From assembly GCA_034231615.1 (NCBI GenBank), contig CM067309.1:38595627-38659626 (forward strand): a DNA stretch of 64,000 nt, read 5' to 3'. Position numbers and translations under genes: made by a program. This document shows, piece after piece, positions 56,101-61,552 of this stretch; within the stretch, counting starts at the first letter, position 1; every line of letters begins with the position of its first letter. The DNA is from Meghimatium bilineatum (lineage: Eukaryota > Mollusca > Gastropoda > Stylommatophora > Philomycidae). The notes below the pieces were generated by a model that did no database searches, had not been told where the DNA came from, and saw only the letters and a program-made list of their open reading frames with translations.

Positions 56101-58756
56101 CTTTGTGCTAGCGTGAAATGGAGAACAAGATAAGTTGTGGCACATCTCTACACAATCTTGAAAGCTATCATGCAGAATTTATGCGGAGATCAAAGCTAAC
56201 AGCAACAGAAACCACATTTGACGCTATTCTCGTTGTTTTGAAAGATTATTTATCCCGATAAAAACATGTCCAACTATTTCAGATTGTGTCCCTTGTATTA
56301 TTTGGTGTTATGTCCCTTTTTACGCTAGTTATGGGAAAGCTTCATTTCGTTCAGGTTTGTTTCGTTAATAATGTATTGTCATCTACTTGTACGGTATCCA
56401 AATAACAATTAAACCAAAGCTGGGACAAACTCAAAACTATTTTTCCAATCCAGACACTTTGACAGATACACGTTAATCGTAGTACATTTCAACATAAATT
56501 TAATTCGCTTAAACATGATGTATTGAGTTCCTATCACACACATATAACATACCTCTCTTTGATTGAGAAAAAAGAAACGTGCCATTGCATTGTACATAGT
56601 TCCAGCCTCCATGAAGTGACCCAGACGGATAACATGGTTGGTAACTATATATCTGAGGAATACCAGCAATCAAAGCTGAAATATCTCACTTAAAAATCTG
56701 CTATATTACATTTCAAACATTCACAGATGTTTAACTTAAGAAACACAATGTCGTTACATGAGGATAAAATAATCCCTTTAGGCGTGATCAGGCAATTCTT
56801 AAAAGCTTGTAGCCTTTCTGAAAAAAACACACGCTCTTGCCAGGGTCATCCAAGAGGGGGTCTCTCAGTGCGCAGCAAGCAGATAGTTGGTCCCACTGCA
56901 GATCTCTTGCCAGGGTCATCCAAGAGGGGGGGTCTCTCAGTGCGCAGGAAGCAGATAGTTGGATCCCACTGCAGATCTCTTGCCAGGGTCATCCAAGAGG
57001 GGGTCTCTCAGTGCGCAGCACGCAGATAGTTGGATCCCACTGCAGTCTTAGCTACCATAAAATTAAACTTTATCAAGATTTCGTTTAAAATGCATCGTTA
57101 TCAATATTGCGAAGAGCATTACATGGATCTACTTCCAGGTCATGCTGGGGTCAGGGGAAACAAAAGAACCAATGTGTTGGCTGGTAAAGCCTTGGTGAAC
57201 GGCACCAAGATAAGAAGAGACAGGATTCCATTGATTAGAGCAGTCATGGATGCCCTTACGAGAAGATGAGGTCAAACGAGACAATGTAGATATTCAGAGA
57301 ATGGTAGAAATGGGAGTGACTAGAAGATATGGGAGAAAGTGCTTCCTCTCCAAAAGAATATCTGAAGAACGCGTAATCAGCAACTGACTGGGACACTGAG
57401 CGTATACACTTTTAGATGGCTTACGGAACGACAAGCAGAGCATATATGGAAATTCCCCCAGTGCTGTGACACTTGTTCCTAATTAAGAATCAATATTTCT
57501 TTTCGCTACATAATGTAGGATCAGTTTGTTTCAAGCCTAAGGTTTTTCCCCGTTAAAATGTAGGTACTTCTTCCAGTATTGTACCCAAAATGTAGACCAA
57601 TATATGTAGTAATCAATTATTTATTTACATGTACAAAAATTATTTTCTAATCTCTAATTACAAAAAAAGTTATTGCATTTTCCAAACACCTATGTTTATT
57701 AATTTTTTGCAAAAAAGTCTTGACCCCTTCCTCACACCTCTCGCATCACACATACAAAAAACAACAAATTACACATATTTGCAGTATGCAACTCTTTATT
57801 TAAATGTGCAAAAGAATATACCAAAATCTATCAAAACAAAAGTTATTGCATTTTTCAAACAACCAACAAAAATAACACAATTTTTCAAAAATATAATTTA
57901 ATGGCTGGGGAAAGATTGTGTTATTTTCATCCGGCTTGCGAAAGGTAAAACATCCAGCAACGGAAACAGGAATAAATAAACACAACTAGATATCTACTTT
58001 CACAGTCACAAATGTATACATACCCTAATGTGTCATTCATAATATGTTTGATCTCAATACCATCATAGAGGGTAGGACATGGGCCAAACACACCTGACAA
58101 ATATATACATCAAACATTCAATCTAAACTTATTACAGACACACATTAAATTCAATCTTAATCTGTTCAAGACACTCAGTAAATTAATTTGTAACTTGATA
58201 AAGACAAACTGAATTCAACATTAGCTTGTTAGACCAATTTGAGTTGAATTCAATTTTAACTTGTTACAGATACCTACTAAATCAGTCTTAACTGATTAGA
58301 CTCCCACTGAATCCAATCTTAACTGATTAGACTCCCACTGAATTCAATCTTAACTGAATTTAATCTTTACAGACTCCCATTGAATTCAATTTTAAATTGT
58401 TAGATACCCACTGAACTTGTTACAGACACCCACTGAATTCAACCTCAGCTTGTTACAGAAATTCAACCTCAGCTTGTTACAGACACCCACTGAATTCAAC
58501 TGTAGCTTGTTACAGACACCCACTGAATTCAACCTCAGCTTGTTACAGAAATTCAACCTCAGCTTGTTACAGACACCCACTGAAGTAGCTACTATCTTGC
58601 CACAGACATATACTATGATCAATGTTAATTACAAAATTGATTCACCTTTGAGACAGTACAATCTAATGAGCAATAGTTTCAGCTGGTAGTTGGAGGAACT
58701 CTCTCTCATGCCCAGCTCCAAGTGAACAATTGCACGCCAAATGTGAACATCATCTC
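32065..58756 (-). CDS. NAA25: N-alpha-acetyltransferase 25, NatB auxiliary subunit (MDM20), 3' fourteen exons
   Basis: NAA25 is the ribosome-anchoring scaffold of NatB, which acetylates nascent proteins starting Met-Asp/Glu/Asn/Gln; NAA20 is the catalytic partner. Fourteen exons on the - strand join in phase: 58756-58646, 58093-58024, 56652-56553, 53514-53467, 52415-52253, 49476-49407, 47559-47517, 44809-44582, 42382-42256, 39535-39479, 38712-38615, 35378-35268, 33604-33455, 32187-32065. They give ~498 residues ending in TGA. Recognisable blocks are YQLKLLLIRLYCLKG, FQNRLNNSLQF, LYDNRDL and a C-terminal helix KVERSIQQSSREMCEVL. Human NAA25 has ~970 residues, so about half is here; the TPR-rich N-terminal half lies right of the window. 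Most introns contain a minisatellite. No broken exon is seen. The assignment rests on block similarity recalled from the human protein. Confidence 0.93.
32218..33436 (+). repeat. 41/37-bp minisatellite, ~30 copies, filling the last NAA25 intron
   Basis: Unit gattatacatacaatcagtt plus gtgtctactagatgtgtgagt (41 bp); the 37-bp form lacks acat. C/T variants at ca(g/a)t(c/t)(g/a)tg. Lies between the last two NAA25 exons (intron 32188-33454). Confidence 0.97.
33455..33604 (-). CDS. NAA25: NAA25 exon 13 of those visible
   Basis: Acceptor tttctag|CCTGAA, donor CATGAG|gtaagc; 50 codons. Encodes FDNFNNLIIELSAVTKELHQ, the counterpart of the vertebrate FQDYVTGLQTLISNVVDHI segment. Its donor is about 20 nt from the edge of a 1.2-kb minisatellite that fills the next intron. 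Confidence 0.9.
33787..33962 (+). repeat. ~57-bp tandem repeat, ~3 copies
   Basis: Unit with aggctaac(t/c)(t/g)agcctaa, atggatatcagatcaagctc and gttggtgttcagata. Just before it, cggttcgattcccag (33735) is a lone B-box-like motif. Confidence 0.75.
34151..34278. mobile_element. Compact foldback element: 63-bp arms, 2-bp spacer
   Basis: Left arm aaaaattcttgagtctaacg ... gcctagcaa, then AA, then the reverse complement to 34278. Same B-box-like end (ggttcaattcccgttag) and gctaggcgatttggtgc core as 27925-28366. Confidence 0.9.
34557..34630 (-). mobile_element. SINE family A fragment
   Basis: gttcattctcaaactcctac ... cagcaggatgtagtcc; 3' end only. Confidence 0.7.
34645..34990 (+). mobile_element. 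RTE-like LINE 3' fragment
   Basis: Pieces KWSDFITNSDLRNKTHQGYI, YMGHILRLNQNRLNQQARMW and LMSYLWHERNKL-type end, related to 61553-62020 but decayed. Confidence 0.72.
35268..35378 (-). CDS. NAA25: NAA25 exon 12 of those visible
   Basis: Acceptor tggaacag|ACAGTA, donor CCACAG|gtatga; 37 codons. Encodes TVSYLSILAGVCSRGLKSLK then a Lys-rich SKKSKKHKG, matching the vertebrate TISVILWVSSYCESVLRP followed by a poly-Lys tract. Confidence 0.88.
35457..35640 (+). mobile_element. tRNA-derived SINE
   Basis: A-box ctggcgcagtggttgagc and B-box gagtttgaatctcg with tRNA-like spacing. The body gagatttccaggattatcc and catgctatgagtggagctc is shared with 31270-31492. Not a tRNA gene: acceptor pairing and length do not fit. 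Confidence 0.83.
35640..35830 (-). mobile_element. LINE 3' terminal fragment
   Basis: Minus strand RISGRKAKGRPRKW, ENIKIALNKYGLNATSATHL, ALKRQLKLPP; the short basic C-terminus of a non-LTR ORF. Confidence 0.7.
35990..36150 (+). repeat. Degenerate short tandem repeat
   Basis: About six loose copies of a gactcaagactagatgtgacac-type unit. Confidence 0.6.
36330..37133 (+). repeat. 33-bp minisatellite, ~24 nearly identical copies
   Basis: Unit catcttctgtcacaggaaaa plus taatggtggatat. All but one copy are identical in my reading (one gggaaat variant near 36806), implying very recent amplification or strong homogenisation. Open frames on both strands result from the 33-bp unit. Confidence 0.97.
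37190..37880 (-). mobile_element. pogo/Tigger-type DNA transposon fragment
   Basis: Minus-strand pieces in order: IDRTPVSLDLPSNRMVERKG, TGNEKTHFTVGLGCMADGT, GVKFPSCAFVRAH, then WVKESSDVLSKMIVRSFKNC and SAMDGSEDD. These match the DDE transposase core and conserved C-terminus of Tigger/pogo elements. Several frame changes and an internal deletion; inactive. Confidence 0.82.
37881..38600. other. NAA25 intron, nothing firm
   Basis: May include the rest of the pogo-like element (the complement of gtataagccgaagtata near 38385 resembles element ends), but no boundary is provable. Confidence 0.35.
38615..38712 (-). CDS. NAA25: NAA25 exon 11 of those visible
   Basis: Acceptor cggacag|AACTTT, donor GTAGAG|gtttgt. 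Encodes LLITDVGGLVKDVGGKRQLD and SLEKLVASVE, open in frame and consistent with the helical region that precedes the C-terminal domain. Confidence 0.82.
38800..39295 (+). repeat. Degenerate 30-33-bp tandem repeats
   Basis: Many loose copies of a ggatagaacaatcaag(a/g)aacatg(t/c)aata-type unit to 39180, then a gtcaagtaacaaagaggcag unit to 39295. Confidence 0.8.
39479..39535 (-). CDS. NAA25: NAA25 exon 10 of those visible (57 nt)
   Basis: Acceptor ggtctag|ATTCTG, donor CATCAA|gttagt. Encodes SANSEKESSWNTVKKSAS in the required frame. Weak primary similarity; supported by splice sites and phase on both sides. Confidence 0.78.
39690..39971 (-). mobile_element. SINE family A, full-length reference copy
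   Basis: 282 bp, flanked by a 12-bp target-site duplication tatttatccact (39678-39689 and 39972-39983). Minus-strand head cgcccgtgtgttgccggggc, tail gaacaaacgcagaagaagaa. No clear tRNA A/B boxes, so the origin of the head is unknown. Confidence 0.93.
40025..40345 (+). mobile_element. LINE RT C-terminal fragment
   Basis: MWFLRRMMKILWTAKKTK, SRQSRFLGHVLRRTQFKHL, TTGKIKGRRDGMTKREVARW; typical non-LTR C-terminal region with one or two frame changes. Confidence 0.8.
40548..41150 (+). repeat. 30-bp minisatellite derived from LINE coding sequence, 20 copies
   Basis: Unit aggacaaagtcac(t/a)aacac plus tgatgtat(gc/ta)c. It flows without a break into LINE sequence at 41150, and a single unexpanded copy of the unit is in the related LINE at ~18132. 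Confidence 0.95.
41150..41800 (+). mobile_element. LINE C-terminal fragment carrying two arrays
   Basis: Pieces VLGRTGNTVFSKLSLNRL, LGHTKRMED (repeated), WEQDAIDHVACRGKIQNGNK and a terminal Cys/His-like tail. The gene order matches 18030-18420 plus 19748-19960. Confidence 0.8.
41190..41492 (+). repeat. 29-bp minisatellite derived from LINE coding sequence, ~10 copies
   Basis: Unit aggacacactaagaggatgg plus aagatggct, expanding the LGHTKRMED motif of the LINE. Confidence 0.95.
41830..42110 (-). mobile_element. LINE-related repeat E1
   Basis: The block acccatcagggttgtagggg ... ccctgcagtattgtttttga recurs at 47615-47868 and, in part, at 8575-8650. On the minus strand its inner part resembles a LINE C-terminal tail. 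Confidence 0.6.
42256..42382 (-). CDS. NAA25: NAA25 exon 9 of those visible
   Basis: Acceptor tctgcag|TACCAT, donor GTGTAG|gtaagt. Encodes YHLVQGPFRTRISELLQ and MAHMVDCVDYVHIL, aligning with the vertebrate block around YPFLGPVPTRMGGFF and FYLVNDIYEL. Confidence 0.92.
42565..42960 (-). mobile_element. RTE-like LINE 3' end
   Basis: Minus strand RRWNYIGHTLRMDTERLPCQ, GRPKETLCRTIARERV, TWKSMTSALCAVFGPRG. Same type as 61553-62020; a frame change near the basic stretch. Confidence 0.82.
43075..43230 (+). mobile_element. Possible LINE 3' fragment
   Basis: Plus strand KGFGHHMRIIPQ resembles the W-x-GH-x-x-RM motif. Short and weak. Confidence 0.4.
43628..43757 (+). repeat. 22-bp minisatellite, ~6 copies
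   Basis: Unit gtacattcccagccaagatt plus gc. Confidence 0.93.
43905..43985 (-). mobile_element. tRNA-derived SINE fragment
   Basis: Minus strand gaggtcccaagttcaattca and gggataagaatttttgtc match 25600-25745. Confidence 0.6.
44270..44375 (+). mobile_element. LINE 3' tail fragment
   Basis: KHLWTCPEC then NDDDPTTN; same tail as 22530-22660. Confidence 0.6.
44582..44809 (-). CDS. NAA25: NAA25 exon 8 of those visible
   Basis: Acceptor tcacacag|GAAGTA, donor AGGCAG|gtatgg; 76 codons. Begins EVWLVVRWHQLHILLL (vertebrate TLWLRIRSLTLRLI), then an Asn/Asp-rich low-complexity stretch, then a helix MKFRMLELQEFAIQCEEF. Its upstream intron carries the mariner element. Confidence 0.92.
45182..45475 (+). 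repeat. 41-bp minisatellite inside the mariner, ~7 copies
   Basis: Unit caactgtaagggaatgtggt plus aatactgtctagtcaaattct; two copies lack ctag and adjacent bases. It expands transposase-coding sequence between the YIETLKKLR block and the FHLFGPLK block. Confidence 0.93.
45879..46241 (-). mobile_element. LINE 3' end inserted in the mariner
   Basis: 11-bp target-site duplication aaacctttgaa at 45868-45878 and 46242-46252. Encodes IDAFEMWVYRRIGRTSW through RCWRYVAANLRCGDGT with a gatgatgatgg tail; nearly identical to the 3' end of the element at 58990-60300. Confidence 0.93.
46795..46925 (+). repeat. Degenerate ~18-bp repeat
   Basis: Loose copies of a acagtacagctactgataca-type unit; similar sequence at 47355-47490. 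Confidence 0.65.
46925..47352 (+). repeat. 42-bp minisatellite, first block, ~10 copies
   Basis: Unit aagtgttcaacacatcacca plus ttactagatgtgtcaaccttga/gc. The same unit resumes at 47868. Confidence 0.95.
47517..47559 (-). CDS. NAA25: NAA25 exon 7 of those visible (43-nt microexon)
   Basis: Acceptor attgcag|GTTACA, donor GAGGAG|gttggt. Encodes LQSEDIRSRSRKEE, which fits the charged linker following the DNRDL block. The exon lies between two blocks of the same 42-bp minisatellite. Confidence 0.82.
47615..47868 (-). mobile_element. LINE-related repeat E1, second copy
   Basis: accaatcagggttgtaggga ... aagggaatcatgacttat matches 41830-42110. It abuts the second 42-bp block exactly. Confidence 0.6.
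47868..48132 (+). repeat. 42-bp minisatellite, second block, ~6 copies
   Basis: Same unit and orientation as 46925-47352, on the other side of an NAA25 microexon. Confidence 0.95.
48140..48768 (+). mobile_element. LINE RT C-terminal region
   Basis: Plus-strand pieces KLHYTRFYYLINLLPVPN, QIKWFSHTSRLPTDSMPQMA, YKTRGRPCKRWITKIKEVTG, ending in a RELFYP stop. 5'-truncated with a few frame changes. Confidence 0.82.
48778..49272 (-). mobile_element. LINE fragment, same family as 58990-60300
   Basis: Minus strand DINIQKTKTIILNKVTK, RRIGMAKSTFNDMRKIV, MRIIKFYIYSI, DAFEMWVCRRRGRTFW. Lacks the extreme 3' end; decayed. Confidence 0.85.
49407..49476 (-). CDS. NAA25: NAA25 exon 6 of those visible
   Basis: Acceptor gtctgcag|GTTTAG, donor AAGTTT|gtaagt. 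Encodes DLENLYDNRDLTIALCWDPP, the counterpart of the WKDLRDNRDLNVFFSWDP block of vertebrate NAA25. Confidence 0.94.
49593..49732 (+). repeat. 27-bp minisatellite, ~5 copies
   Basis: Unit acagagaaatggtagtcaga plus (c/g)aagcag, alternating c and g forms. Confidence 0.95.
49825..50070 (+). mobile_element. SINE family A, old copy
   Basis: agggagctaataatcgcaac, ccatgcatgtcctaagag, agatatcgcagctaagctg, cttgagaatgaacttaga; diverged. Confidence 0.72.
50494..50715 (+). repeat. ~30-bp minisatellite, ~7 copies
   Basis: Unit agaagt(a/g)ggagaaatgaga plus gcatgctctgac. Confidence 0.9.
50765..50935 (-). mobile_element. LINE 3' tail fragment
   Basis: Minus-strand text DIQECLRMSLGDVGQLAQER and GKTTFWKEYVT plus a gatgatgatgat tail. 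Confidence 0.6.
51250..51500 (-). mobile_element. LINE C-terminal fragment
   Basis: Reverse complement resembles 18390-18600 (motifs around aaacaaaaatacag-like and gtatccgaatgtggaggca). Confidence 0.5.
51770..51965 (-). mobile_element. tRNA-derived SINE, uninterrupted copy
   Basis: Minus-strand A-box-like tgactgaatggttagagc, B-box-like gcattcaaaccc, poly-T/A tract, then atgacgtggtcacaac and gcctttatcacacaagcc. It is the empty-site counterpart of the SINE split at 3826/4342. Confidence 0.82.
51998..52225 (-). mobile_element. SINE family A copy
   Basis: cgttcattctcaaactcctg to ccgacaacacacctgcgg; complete but diverged. Ends ~28 nt from an NAA25 exon. Confidence 0.82.
52253..52415 (-). CDS. 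NAA25: NAA25 exon 5 of those visible
   Basis: Acceptor tctacag|ATTCAA, donor GACAAAC|gtaagt. Encodes EFVEFQNRLNNSLQFHNANT followed by EKLLLDLVMHTD; the FxNRLNNSLxF block is the clearest NAA25 match in the window. Confidence 0.95.
52720..53275 (+). repeat. 35-bp AT-rich minisatellite, ~15 copies
   Basis: Unit aacataaaaacccattattt plus tttctcattattaat, very homogeneous. Confidence 0.96.
53467..53514 (-). CDS. NAA25: NAA25 exon 4 of those visible (48 nt)
   Basis: Acceptor gtttcag|TCATCG, donor GGTCGG|gtaagt. Sixteen codons encoding SSEHLMSSYKFGSFGR, the counterpart of SEYIIQAYKYGAFEK in the human protein. A small exon, identified by both flanking phases and similarity. Confidence 0.9.
53576..53732 (-). 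mobile_element. SINE family B copy
   Basis: 10-bp target-site duplication tctaggatat at 53566-53575 and 53733-53742. ctcaaactcccgctacatct at the tail side, catccatcttctgcgg at the head. Confidence 0.9.
53752..54040 (+). repeat. Repeat D/E, unclassified interspersed element
   Basis: The part from gcggttgcatctgtgggtc through gccgttatattgaggtcatc is shared with 54797-55060. The first half resembles 26700-26765 and loosely 820-905. Confidence 0.65.
54225..54305 (+). mobile_element. LINE 3' tail fragment
   Basis: agcacttatgggaatgcccc ... ttctaatcaagaatcaag parallels 57430-57490 (EHIWKFPQCCDTC). Confidence 0.5.
54708..54796 (+). mobile_element. LINE fragment, left of an insertion (58990-60300 family)
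   Basis: Text KLKMRIIKCCIYSI, decayed, ends at target attctatatta (54786-54796); resumes at 55534. Confidence 0.78.
54797..55533 (+). mobile_element. Unclassified 737-bp retroposon-like element E
   Basis: Flanked by an 11-bp duplication attctatatta (54786-54796, 55534-55544) and ends in a caaccaaccaacc tail. Its head is shared with 53925-54040. No coding frame recognised. It contains a SINE C. Confidence 0.8.
54854..54978 (+). mobile_element. SINE family C inside element E
   Basis: 14-bp duplication cataccacccatgc at 54840-54853 and 54979-54992. Body ccgaaatcagatgtgctagg, tcacgctcccggcggaaatc, tail gcgaacgaaaaacaaac. Confidence 0.9.
55534..55685 (+). mobile_element. LINE fragment, right of the insertion
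   Basis: Continues 54708-54796: atgtatggctcagaaac, then DAFEMWVYRRIERTSW and KDKKTNKEVLKTP. 5'- and 3'-truncated. Confidence 0.82.
55728..55866 (+). repeat. 33-bp minisatellite, 4 copies
   Basis: Unit attttacggaacatggctgc plus taacactgtgaaa. Confidence 0.95.
55867..56550. other. NAA25 intron, unassigned
   Basis: Includes a poly-G tract at 55981. No repeat family or exon recognised. Confidence 0.4.
56553..56652 (-). CDS. NAA25: NAA25 exon 3 of those visible
   Basis: Acceptor attcctcag|ATATAT, donor AGAGAG|gtatgt. Encodes a helical repeat segment (RLGHFMEAGTMYNAMARFF, then LNQRE), aligning with the vertebrate NFALRFFHSNQKD region. Confidence 0.92.
56834..57046 (+). repeat. ~71-bp tandem repeat, 3 copies
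   Basis: Unit cttgccagggtcatccaaga, gggggtctctcagtgcgcag, cagatagttggatcccactgc. Confidence 0.95.
57100..57490 (+). mobile_element. LINE RNase H-tail fragment
   Basis: LLPGHAGVRGNKRTNVLAGK matches the last RNase H motif (W-x-PGHxGxxGNExAD-type), followed after ~270 nt by RQAEHIWKFPQCCDTC. Decayed, 5'-truncated. Confidence 0.72.
57491..58023. other. NAA25 intron, AT-rich, with a loose duplication
   Basis: aaaagttattgcatttt(c/t)caaac occurs twice (57667 and 57838) in otherwise unrecognised sequence. Confidence 0.45.
58024..58093 (-). CDS. NAA25: NAA25 exon 2 of those visible
   Basis: Acceptor tttgtcag|GTGTGT, donor ATTAGG|gtatgt. Encodes VFGPCPTLYDGIEIKHIMND, aligning with the vertebrate segment of the form AFEPVVDLYSSLDAKHIQHD. 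Confidence 0.93.
58200..58595 (+). repeat. Mixed 21/33-bp tandem repeat
   Basis: Copies of gacacccactgaattcaacc plus tcagcttgttaca, with a shorter form (gaaattcaacctcag), grading left into ttaactgattagactcccac units. Confidence 0.88.
58646..58756 (-). CDS. NAA25: NAA25 exon 1 of those visible
   Basis: Minus-strand acceptor tctttcag|GAGATG, donor CTCAAAG|gtgaat. Encodes HIWRAIVHLELGM and NYQLKLLLIRLYCLK, the TPR-like block that matches the KLLLIRIYC segment of vertebrate NAA25. It opens with two bases of a split codon, so another exon must exist further right. Confidence 0.94.
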
Positions 58757-58784
58757 CTGAAAGACAACAGAGTATCCATATCAC

Positions 58785-58957
58785 TCCCTATAAACTATCC
58801 GGTTTACACTCCCTATAAACTATCCGGTTTACACTCCCTATAAACTATCCGGTTTACACTCCCTATAAACTATCCGGTTTACACTCCCTATAGACTATCC
58901 GGTTTACACTCCCTATAAACTATCCGGTTTACACTCCCTATAAACTATCCGGTTTAA
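58785..58957 (+). repeat. 23-bp minisatellite, ~7.5 copies
   Basis: Unit actccctataaactatccgg plus ttt. Begins ~29 nt upstream of an NAA25 exon (in transcript sense), close to its branch-point region. Confidence 0.95.
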
Positions 58958-58989
58958 GTGTACAAATATGTATGCAGGTTTTTTAGAGC

Positions 58990-60300
58990 AGTGCCTCCAT
59001 CTCGTCATCAAGTGCCGTCTCCGCAACGAAGGTTGGCTGCAACGTATCTCCAACATCTCCTGTCTCTTGTCTTGGTGGTGCACTCTGCTAGACTGTAACC
59101 TGTCCATCGTGTAATGTTACTCTCCCACTTGTATCTCTGCCTACCTCTTGCTCGCTTCCCTTTGACTTTACCCTCAAGTAAGGTCTTCAATAGGGTGTCA
59201 TGTCTTTTAATGTGTCCAAAGTATTTTATTTGCCTGATCTTTATTTCTCTTAGTAGTTCTTTCTTCATATTAAGTGTTTTTAGCACCTCTTTATTTGTTT
59301 TCTTCTCTTTCCATGATGTTCTCCCTATTCTTCTATATACCCACATCTCAAAGGCATCAATTTTGTCTTCTAATTGTTTATTTAGTGTCCATGTTTCTGA
59401 GCCATACATTAATATGGAATAGATGTAGCATTTTATAATTCTCATTTTTAACTTGTTTGTAATTTGTTTAGATATTAATAATTTCCTCATGTCATTGAAG
59501 GTACTTTTAGCCATTCCTATTCTCCTTTTAACTTCTGTTTCACATCTGCCATCATTTGTGACTATGTGTCCAAGATATTGATACTGTTTTACTTGTTGTA
59601 GTTTCTCTCCCTGTATGTTTATGTTTACCTCCTGTTCTTCTGTGTTTTTGCTGATTATCATGGTTTTTGTTTTTTGAATGTTTATATCCAGTCCATATTC
59701 ATTACTTGATTTATTGACTTGATCTATTAGTCTTTGTAACTCATGTTCACTTTCTGCTAAAAGAACAGTGTCATCTGCATATCTAATGTTGTTTATTATT
59801 TTCCCATTGATCTTGAGTCCTGGTATTTCTTCTATATTTTTAAAGATATTCTCTGTGTAGATATTAAATAGGCTTGGTGATAAAATGCATCCTTGTCTTA
59901 CCCCTCTTCTTATTTCTATGTACGGTGAGTAGCTGTTTTCACACCTTATTGATGCAGTTTGTTCCCAATATATATTTCTAATCAGCCTGATGTCTTTTCC
60001 ATCTATGCCTATTTCTTGAAGACATTTGATTAATTTTTCATGTTGGACTCTGTCAAAGGCCTTGCTGTAGTCTATGAAGCAAATATAGATACTTTTTTGG
60101 ACTTCTATATATTTATCTATCACTAGCCGGATACTCAGTATAGCTTCTCTGGTTCCTTTGTTTTTCCTAAAACCGAATTGTTCTTCACCGACCTCCATGT
60201 CTATCTTGTTCTTAATTCTTTCATGTATTATCTTGAGAAGTATTTTAGTTAGATGGCTCATTAGACTTATTGTTCTATAATCTGTACAGTCCACAGCCCT
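58990..60300 (-). mobile_element. Non-LTR retrotransposon (LINE), 5'-truncated, open RT frame
   Basis: A single uninterrupted minus-strand frame of ~430 codons ends at a stop by 59008. RT motifs in order: CTDYRTISLMSHLTKILLKI, GFRKNKGTREAI, CFIDYSKAFDRVQHEKLI, GVRQGCILSPSLFN, the catalytic box RYADDTVLLAES, then YQYLGHIVTNDGR, MYGSETWTLN, IKYFGHIKRHDTLL, and the tail YVAANLRCGDGT with a gatgacgag-type 3' end. Endonuclease and N-terminal RT parts are missing. The family resembles RTE/Proto2-like LINEs; the clade is not certain. Other copies: 45879, 48778, 54708/55534. The lack of any stop suggests a young insertion. Confidence 0.93.
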
Positions 60301-60349
60301 GGGCTGGGTGGAGGCTAATAGGACCATCACGAGGGTAGGGGGAGACGAC

Positions 60350-60510
60350 ACTATCACACATTCCCCAATAGCATTGTGACAATATCACATATTCCCCAAT
60401 AGCATTGTGACACTATCACACATTCCCCAATAGCATTGTGACAGTATCACATATTCCCCAAAAGCATTGCGACATTACTACATATTCCCCAATAGCATTG
60501 CGACAGTACC
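60350..60510 (+). repeat. 29-bp minisatellite, ~5.5 copies
   Basis: Unit cacattccccaatagcattg plus tgacaatat; abuts the truncated 5' end of the LINE. Confidence 0.93.
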
Positions 60511-60574
60511 ACATCATCTCAATATTTCAGACTCTGTACAATAGAACTTTGCTATTCTGGATAACAACAAAATT

Positions 60575-60915
60575 TCACCAGCTTTGGATATCTCAATCAC
60601 CACTAGCATTGGATATCTCAATCTTCATTAGCTCCGGATATCTCAAACTTCACTAGCCCTGGATATCTCCTTTTACTAGCCCTGGATATCCCAAACTTCA
60701 CTAGCCGTGGATATATAAAATGTCTCTAGCCCTGAATATCTTAATATTCACTAGCCGTGGGGTTATCTCAGATTTAACTAGCCAAAGATATCTCACTTTA
60801 CTAGCCCTGGATATCTCAAACTTCGCTTGTCTTGAATATCTAAACTTCACTAGCCTTGGATATCTCTAACTTCACTAGTCCTGGATACCTCAGACTTCGC
60901 TATCCTTGGATATGT
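60575..60915 (+). repeat. ~25-bp degenerate tandem repeat, ~13 copies
   Basis: Loose copies of ggatatctcaaacttcacta plus gccct. Confidence 0.88.
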
Positions 60916-61012
60916 GATTCTTGGATAGATGAACTTGGGTGAAAGTTCATTAACTTTAATAATATTTCAACTTCACTAATATGGATATAGAAATCTTGTA
61001 GCAATGTTGAAT

Positions 61013-61195
61013 AGCCATATTGCTAGTAGACCGGCACTGCACTACAACCTGTTTATCAGCTGATCTCTTTTATAGTTTGAATGCTACCCAGTCATTGTTG
61101 CTGTCCTTTTACTGTCTATCGCTTTTACTGAGATAAGTGAGTGCAGTGCTGATAAACAGGTTTTAGTGCAGTGCCTGTCCACTAGTAATATGGCT
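61013..61195. mobile_element. MITE with 47-bp terminal inverted repeats
   Basis: Left end 61013-61059 (agccatattgctagtagacc ... gtttatcag) is the imperfect reverse complement of 61149-61195. About 183 bp in all, no coding capacity; superfamily not determinable. Confidence 0.82.
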
Positions 61196-61479
61196 CTGTA
61201 TATTTACTGTTCATTGGATTTGGTAAAAACACTGAACATATTAGATACGCTTCCAAAGTCAAAACTGACACAACTCATCTCTGCATTACACTCGCTGGAA
61301 ATCAAATAGCACCAAGACGGAAACAATTTTTGGTACTATGATCGCAGTCCAACCCCCATTTTCATTCTTGTTTCCCATTAGTGCGTACCAACATATTTTG
61401 TGATTCATTGATCTAAAAATTATATCGATAAATTATCAATAATTAATTGAAATATTCATTTTTAGGGTTATGGCTAATT

Positions 61480-61530
61480 ATGTTATATATATATATATAT
61501 ATACACACACATACATACATACATACATGT
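61480..61530 (+). repeat. Microsatellite (TA)n / (CATA)n
   Basis: tatatatatatatatataca run followed by cacacacatacatacatac. Confidence 0.95.
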
Positions 61531-61552
61531 ATTCAAGTCAATCAGCACACGC

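Noticed and set aside
57629-57985. AT-rich frames as a possible additional NAA25 exon
   Set aside because: Neighbouring exons already join in phase without it and the sequence is low complexity.
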